From NCBI GenBank assembly GCA_025929655.1, contig JAICPV010000061.1, positions 1 through 9,133 on the forward strand: a DNA stretch of 9,133 bases, in the 5' to 3' direction. The stretch comes from Pyrinomonadaceae bacterium (GTDB lineage: Bacteria; Acidobacteriota; Blastocatellia; Pyrinomonadales; Pyrinomonadaceae). The notes below the pieces were generated by a model, which worked only from the letters and a program-made list of their open reading frames with translations, was not told the DNA's origin and did no database searches. Below, in pieces: positions 5,785 to 9,133 of this stretch; the stretch's first letter is position 1, and each line of letters starts with the position of its first letter. Position numbers and translations under genes: made by a program.

Positions 5785-8055
5785 ATGGCACGCGCGTTCC
5801 TGCTGAAGCTGTCCCGGCCTCTTGTCCTGTTATCCGCATTGATCTTCGTTACCACCGTTTTCCCCCAGCTCGACCCGGATCCAAATTCGCCCACGCCTGT
5901 GCTTTTGTCCGGGAAGGGCGGTCGTGCGGTCGCGAATTATGGCCCATCGATACCCGACCCGATATCTAACGAACGGATCAGGACCGTTTTCGAGCCGGAT
6001 TCGATAGTGATTCTGTATGCTTCGAATTTCGATTTCCTTCCGGGTGAAGGAGAGAATTCGCTGCGTGTCTACGGCATCGATCGGCAAGGACGCCAGTTTC
6101 GATTTCCGGTGCTGGGCCTTTCGCCCGCGAAATATTCAAGAGATATATTCGCCGTGACGATCAAATTGACTGACGAGATTCGGTACTGGCCAACGCCGGA
6201 AAAAGGCGATTTGGAAATGTACTTGACCTGGCGCGGGCTTTCCAGTAACAGGGTCCTGCTCGGATTTGGAGGAACGGGCGGCAGGCAGTTGGAGCCGACG
6301 ACCGGATCGCATTTGACTACCCAACTTTCGAAAACACGTTCAAGAAATTCGATCTTTGACGGCCGCTCCGCGGAGTACGTGGGTTACCGATGGTCGAGCG
6401 ACCGGATGCGATTCCTGCAGCAGGCGACCTTCGGCGCGACGCCGACGTTGGATGAAAAGATCCGGCGGGTCGGCATCCGCAGATGGATAGCAACACAGTT
6501 CGAGGCGCCATTCCCATCGTCCGCTAATCCTTATCCCAATATTCCTTTGAAGAATTCGGACGCCGCGAACGCGACGAACGGCTGCGGAATGTTTGCGTCG
6601 GGCACGCCGGAGCTGCGGATCTGCATTCGCGATCATTATTCGATGTACCCTGTGCAGACGTGGTTCTTCCGCGAGGCGTTCTACGGAGAGCCGCAGCTTC
6701 GCCATCGCATTTCGTGGGCTTTGTCGCAGATCTGGGTGATATCGGGCGTAGACACCCAGCAGTCCAGCCACATGCTCGCTTATCACAAGGTGCTTTCCGA
6801 CAATGCATTCGGGAATTACCGTCAGCTGATGGAAGCACTGACCCTGAACCCGGGAATGGGCAATTACCTCGACATGGCACGCAGCACGCGTTTTAGTCCG
6901 AACGAGAATTATCCGCGCGAGATCCTGCAGCTGTTCACGATAGGCCTGTTCATGCTGAATCCGGACGGTACTTTGCAACTCGACGGCGTGGGGAATCCGA
7001 TACCTACTTACGATCAAGAGGACGTGAACAATTTCACGAAAGTTTTCACCGGCTGGACGTTTTGCAACGCGGCCGCGGCTGCCTGCCCCAGCGCTTTGCC
7101 CGGGATCGTGAATTATAAGGATCCGATGATCCTGAACCTCAACGTCACGACCGTCGGAAACAACCGGCACGACCTCACGGCGAAGACGTTGTTGAATTAT
7201 CCGGGTTCAACGACGACGAACGTAGCGGCCTGCACCGGCACATGCGATGACAACCTTACGAACATTCAAAATTACGCAAACGGCTCTCTCGATCAAACGC
7301 TTGACAACATCTTCTTTCACCCGAATACTCCTCCCTTCGTCAGTAAACTGCTTATTCAACACCTCGTCACGAGCGACCCGACGCCGGCGTACGTCGCACG
7401 CGTCGCGGCGGTGTTTGCGGACAACGGCCTTGGTGTACGCGGCGATATGAAATCGGTGATACGTGCCGTACTGCTCGATCCGGAAGCGAGGGGCGACGTG
7501 AAAACCGACCCGAATTTCGGAAAGCTGCGTGAGCCGGTACAACTGATCACAAACGTTCTCCGTGCTGCAAATGTAAAGTCATTCAACCTCGCCCAAAACA
7601 GTGACGGGTCGATCCAGCCGCTCTGGGGAAACCTCGGGCAAAATCCGTTCAATTCGCCGACGGTGTTCAACTATTACTCGGCGGACAACGTGATCCCCGG
7701 GACGACGCTTCTCGGGCCCGAGTTCGCGCTGATGACCACCGGAACCTCGATAGCCCGCGCCAATTTCATGAACACATTGCTTTTCAATCCCAACAGTTTG
7801 AACGTGGCGGAAGACCGGCCGCTAGGCACTAAGGTGGAATTGGCGGAATACATTGCGGCTGCTACTGCCGACACGTCTGGAAATCAGCTACTCGAACTCG
7901 TAAACCAGCGAATGATGAATAACCGAATGTCAGCGGAAATGCGTTCGCGCGTTCTCACCGCCGTGCAGGCGATCGCGAGCAACAATCCCACGCTGCGGGC
8001 GCAGAACGCAATTTATTTGACAGCGACGTCGTCGCAGTTTCAAGTTCAGAGGTAA
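5785..8055 (+). CDS. secreted DUF1800 family protein
   Basis: Protein of 756 residues with a DUF1800 domain (PF08811), a large family of exported bacterial proteins without an established biochemical function. A Sec-type signal peptide occupies about 1-28: basic start, hydrophobic core LVLLSALIFVTTVF; the cleavage site is not clear-cut. Residues about 60-165 look like a beta-rich domain, with SIVILYASNFDFLPGEGE and LTWRGLSSNRVLLGFGG. The DUF1800 core runs from about 207 to 745: RFLQQATFGAT (209-219), WALSQIWVISG, the hallmark PNENYPREILQLFTIGL (372-388), DVNNFTKVFTGWTF (413-426), HDLTAKTLL, VSKLLIQHLV and NSPTVFNYY (623-631). Six cysteines (267, 280, 427, 435, 483, 487) could form disulfides outside the cytoplasm. 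The stop lies five bases before the DUF1501 start, and the last codons hold that gene's ribosome binding site, so the two are very probably cotranslated. Family assignment is from motif memory, not a search. Confidence 0.92.
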   Translation: MARAFLLKLSRPLVLLSALIFVTTVFPQLDPDPNSPTPVLLSGKGGRAVANYGPSIPDPISNERIRTVFEPDSIVILYASNFDFLPGEGENSLRVYGIDRQGRQFRFPVLGLSPAKYSRDIFAVTIKLTDEIRYWPTPEKGDLEMYLTWRGLSSNRVLLGFGGTGGRQLEPTTGSHLTTQLSKTRSRNSIFDGRSAEYVGYRWSSDRMRFLQQATFGATPTLDEKIRRVGIRRWIATQFEAPFPSSANPYPNIPLKNSDAANATNGCGMFASGTPELRICIRDHYSMYPVQTWFFREAFYGEPQLRHRISWALSQIWVISGVDTQQSSHMLAYHKVLSDNAFGNYRQLMEALTLNPGMGNYLDMARSTRFSPNENYPREILQLFTIGLFMLNPDGTLQLDGVGNPIPTYDQEDVNNFTKVFTGWTFCNAAAAACPSALPGIVNYKDPMILNLNVTTVGNNRHDLTAKTLLNYPGSTTTNVAACTGTCDDNLTNIQNYANGSLDQTLDNIFFHPNTPPFVSKLLIQHLVTSDPTPAYVARVAAVFADNGLGVRGDMKSVIRAVLLDPEARGDVKTDPNFGKLREPVQLITNVLRAANVKSFNLAQNSDGSIQPLWGNLGQNPFNSPTVFNYYSADNVIPGTTLLGPEFALMTTGTSIARANFMNTLLFNPNSLNVAEDRPLGTKVELAEYIAAATADTSGNQLLELVNQRMMNNRMSAEMRSRVLTAVQAIASNNPTLRAQNAIYLTATSSQFQVQR
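8048..8052 (+). promoter_or_regulatory. ribosome binding site of the DUF1501 gene inside the DUF1800 3' end
   Basis: AGAGG ends eight bases before the ATG at 8061 and lies in the last codons of the DUF1800 gene (stop at 8053-8055). This layout favours translation of DUF1501 by ribosomes finishing DUF1800 and supports ATG 8061 as the start. Confidence 0.6.
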
Positions 8056-8060
8056 AACCG

Positions 8061-9133
8061 ATGAAAGGATCAAGACGCGAATTTTTGAAGAATGCCGGCT
8101 GTGCCCTGAGCATGGCAGCGCTTGCGACGAAAATGGGCCATCTCGGTTCGATGAGCGCGCTAGCACAGAAGATGATCGACCGTTTGGGTGAAGGTGGTAC
8201 GGATTACAAAGCCCTGGTGCTGGTGTACCTGAACGGAGGGGTTGACGGTAACAACCTAGTTGTTCCGAAGGACAATGTCGGGGCGTCTAACACACTGGCG
8301 ATGTACCAGGCGGCACGTTCTGCGGCCGGCTTGGCGCTAGACCCCGCAACGCTTCTCGATATCGCTGTTCCCGCGATGGGCGGCCGCACGTTCGGACTGC
8401 ATCCCTCGCTCGGGCCCGGTGCAACGGGAGCGATCAATAACGGGATCCATGAGCTCTGGGCCCTCGGCAAAATGGCGATCGTCGCTAATGTCGGCACGCT
8501 GGTTCGCCCAATGACGAAGGCACAATACCAGAACGGCTCGATCCAGAAACCATATCAGCTTTTCTCGCATTCCGATCAGGTCAGCATCTCTCAGACAAGC
8601 GTCGCCAACACGCAATCTTTCACTGGCTGGGGCGGTCGCCTTTCCGATAATATGACCGGCGGCAGCAACCCGACCGCGCTTATTCCGATGGTAACGTCGA
8701 TCTCGGGCGCACAGCTTTTTACGTCAGGGCAAACTACGCTTCCGATGGCGATCGCGAATGCCAACACCTCGCTCGCGAATGTGCTCAATCCATCCGGCAT
8801 GAGCGGCGCTTCGAACGCGGCGAAGCTTACGGCATTCAACCAACTGCGCACGGTGGATCTCGATTCGAATTTCGTCGCCGCAGCCAGCCACGTGACCGAC
8901 CTGGCAATGCAGGCGAACGCAGCGCTGCAGGCGACCGTAACAGACCCGATCGGGTTTCCGAACACGGGTATCGGCTTGCAGCTGAAACAGGTCGCGAGGC
9001 TTGTAAAACGCCGAATGGAGCTGAACGTCAACCGGCAGATCTTTTTCGTGCAGATCGGCGGTTTCGATACGCATAATAATCAACTTCCCGGCCAGGTGAA
9101 CCTGCTTTCACAATTAGGACAGGCTCTTCGGGC
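8061..9133 (+). CDS. Tat-exported DUF1501 family protein (3' end outside window)
   Basis: Translating from ATG 8061 gives an unbroken frame of 357 codons to the window edge. The N-terminus SRREFLK (4-10) is a twin-arginine (Tat) motif followed by a weakly hydrophobic stretch and a likely cleavage after SALA at about residue 35. The mature part carries DUF1501 (PF07394) signatures: VYLNGGVDGNNLVVP (55-69), FGLHPSL, IVANVGTL, FSHSDQ with His170 and Asp172, and QIGGFDTHNNQ with Asp336 and His338. DUF1501 is related to the alkaline phosphatase/sulfatase superfamily, in which Asp and His residues bind metal, so a metal-dependent hydrolase-like fold is plausible; activity is unproven. Tat export implies folding, perhaps with metal, before transport. 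The family is generally about 400-500 residues, so the last 50-150 are missing. It is commonly encoded next to DUF1800 genes, as here. Confidence 0.93.
   Translation, partial: MKGSRREFLKNAGCALSMAALATKMGHLGSMSALAQKMIDRLGEGGTDYKALVLVYLNGGVDGNNLVVPKDNVGASNTLAMYQAARSAAGLALDPATLLDIAVPAMGGRTFGLHPSLGPGATGAINNGIHELWALGKMAIVANVGTLVRPMTKAQYQNGSIQKPYQLFSHSDQVSISQTSVANTQSFTGWGGRLSDNMTGGSNPTALIPMVTSISGAQLFTSGQTTLPMAIANANTSLANVLNPSGMSGASNAAKLTAFNQLRTVDLDSNFVAAASHVTDLAMQANAALQATVTDPIGFPNTGIGLQLKQVARLVKRRMELNVNRQIFFVQIGGFDTHNNQLPGQVNLLSQLGQALR

Noticed and set aside
6340..7170. 276-codon open frame on the minus strand opposite the DUF1800 gene
   Set aside because: It lies wholly inside a well-supported gene, is rich in Arg and His as expected of a shadow frame, shows no domain motif and has no start-site support.
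8591..9031. 146-codon open frame on the minus strand opposite DUF1501
   Set aside because: The plus-strand frame is continuous to the edge and carries DUF1501 signatures, so this is a shadow frame.

Overview
The window is chromosomal DNA of about 54% GC (estimated by eye) with closely packed genes. It most likely comes from an Acidobacteriota bacterium of the Blastocatellia/Pyrinomonadaceae kind. The clues are a DUF1800-DUF1501 secreted pair, a membrane Ser/Thr kinase with the GYxxNYAxLEQIQG activation segment, tandem PilZ proteins, and mixed use of Shine-Dalgarno and SD-less starts. This assignment is inferred from protein style; Planctomycetota or Verrucomicrobiota are less likely alternatives. 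There are seven protein genes and no RNA gene, insertion sequence, CRISPR array or phage remnant. No gene-free stretch exceeds 300 bases.

Layout. (1) 1-1251, minus: the first 417 codons of gyrA, cut by the left edge. (2) 1252-1474: a 223-base divergent intergenic region with a weak promoter candidate and a perfect 8-bp hairpin in the presumed leader of the next gene. (3) 1475-3024, plus: two adjacent paralogous genes, each of 251 codons, encoding double-PilZ proteins. The first has a complete c-di-GMP motif set in both domains. The second keeps it only in its C-terminal domain. (4) 3021-5575, minus: a membrane-anchored Ser/Thr protein kinase, preceded 47 bases upstream by an HhH-GPD DNA glycosylase in the same orientation. 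The kinase and the second PilZ gene converge and share their stop codons on a single TTAA. (5) 5576-5784: a 209-base divergent intergenic region with a 14-bp palindrome near the glycosylase start and a 13-base inverted repeat in the leader of the next gene. (6) 5785-9133, plus: a DUF1800 protein with a Sec-type signal peptide, then after 5 bases a DUF1501 protein with a twin-arginine signal, cut by the right edge.

How the genes may work together. GyrA is housekeeping. The PilZ pair probably reads cyclic di-GMP in the cytoplasm, and its two members seem to have diverged in the number of working binding sites. The kinase is a separate signalling input with an unidentified extracytoplasmic tail. 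The DUF1800-DUF1501 genes form one translation-linked unit whose two products apparently leave the cell by different export routes; the biochemical role of such pairs is not established. Nothing here amounts to a defence system or a mobile island. The parts most worth following up are the asymmetric PilZ pair, the Sec/Tat export pair and the kinase tail.
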